A DNA stretch of 21,962 nt from contig JAZSRK010000024.1 in the NCBI GenBank assembly GCA_045538465.1, positions 1-21,962 on the forward strand. The letters run 5' to 3'. The stretch comes from Limiplasma sp045538465 (GTDB lineage Bacteria; Bacillota; Clostridia; Christensenellales; Aristaeellaceae). The translations under genes and the position numbers were made by a program. This document shows, piece by piece, positions 21,826-21,962 of this stretch; the stretch's first letter is position 1; every line of letters starts with the position of its first letter. The notes below the pieces were generated by a model. The model made no database searches and was not told the DNA's origin. It saw only the letters and a list, made by a program, of their open reading frames with translations.

Positions 21826-21854
21826 ACCCGGCTAATGCTGCAAGGGTCTACAAT

Positions 21855-21886
21855 AAAAACGCCAAGCGATCGTGCCTGGCGTTTTT
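21855..21886 (+). terminator. Intrinsic terminator after glycosyltransferase
   Basis: Perfect 10-bp arms aaaaacgcca (21855-21864) and tggcgttttt (21877-21886), the second arm supplying the T-run. The A-run in the first arm makes it potentially bidirectional. Confidence 0.88.
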
Positions 21887-21906
21887 GGTCGGAGGAAAAC
21901 CCGCCC

Positions 21907-21962
21907 ATGGGGGCATTTTCGGCCGGGGTGGGACCCTGTGCCCTCTTGCCTACCGGGCACCG
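21907..21962 (+). CDS. Possible start of a gene cut by the window edge
   Basis: GGAGG at 21891-21895 is followed 11 nt later by ATG and 18 open codons (MGAFSAGVGPCALLPTGH) to the end of the window. The spacing is long and nothing in the peptide is recognisable. It could equally be non-coding sequence. Confidence 0.2.
   Translation, partial: MGAFSAGVGPCALLPTGH

Overview
The window looks like a chromosomal segment of a GC-rich Gram-positive anaerobe of the class Clostridia. The evidence is strong AAAGGAGG-type ribosome binding sites, sigma-A-like promoters, a DinF/NorM-type MATE exporter, a BMP-family nucleoside-type ABC transporter, a BspA-like leucine-rich repeat protein, and an ECF sigma factor paired with a single-pass membrane protein. 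Repeat clusters of this style and BspA-type proteins are common in gut Clostridia. Placement below class is not supported by what can be read here. No phage, plasmid, insertion sequence, CRISPR array, tRNA or rRNA was found.

Layout. Positions 1-416 hold no gene; they carry a repeat cluster that ends just before a MATE transporter (417-1787, +). A bidirectional terminator separates it from a minus-strand pair: an ECF sigma factor (3726-4190, with a TTG start) and a large membrane-anchored partner, probably its anti-sigma factor (1886-3736). Next comes a plus-strand DUF2975 membrane protein with a small Cro-like regulator (4582-5368), behind a promoter flanked by a perfect palindrome. A minus-strand secreted protein follows (5433-6188). 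Then the plus strand runs through a BMP substrate-binding protein (6422-7408), an unknown secreted protein (7529-8191), a 1052-residue BspA-like LRR protein (8419-11577), and the ATPase and two permeases of a BMP-type transporter (11658-15261).

Positions 15262-16222 hold no gene. They are a dense mosaic of palindromic repeats. After it come an HI0933-family flavoprotein (16223-17455), a DEDDh exonuclease with a zinc-ribbon-like tail (17596-18585), a nucleoside kinase with a threonyl-tRNA-synthetase-like N-terminus (18719-20386), and a family 2 membrane glycosyltransferase with its own promoter (20461-21825).

How genes may work together. The BMP binding protein, ATPase and two permeases make one complete importer, probably for nucleosides, although the binding protein lies 4.2 kb upstream of the rest. 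The uridine-kinase-like protein downstream could phosphorylate imported nucleosides; this link is inference.

Most unusual signal. The 14.8-kb block from the MATE gene to the second permease is bracketed by two inverted copies of a modular element of about 290-340 bp (62-402 and 15198-15490). The copies share blocks that are perfectly identical (36, 32 and 22 bp), yet other blocks have changed sequence while keeping base pairing: at least two hairpins show compensatory or whole-stem replacement. One copy carries an extra nested 56-bp palindromic unit. The right copy runs into the 3' end of the permease gene and encodes its last 20 residues.
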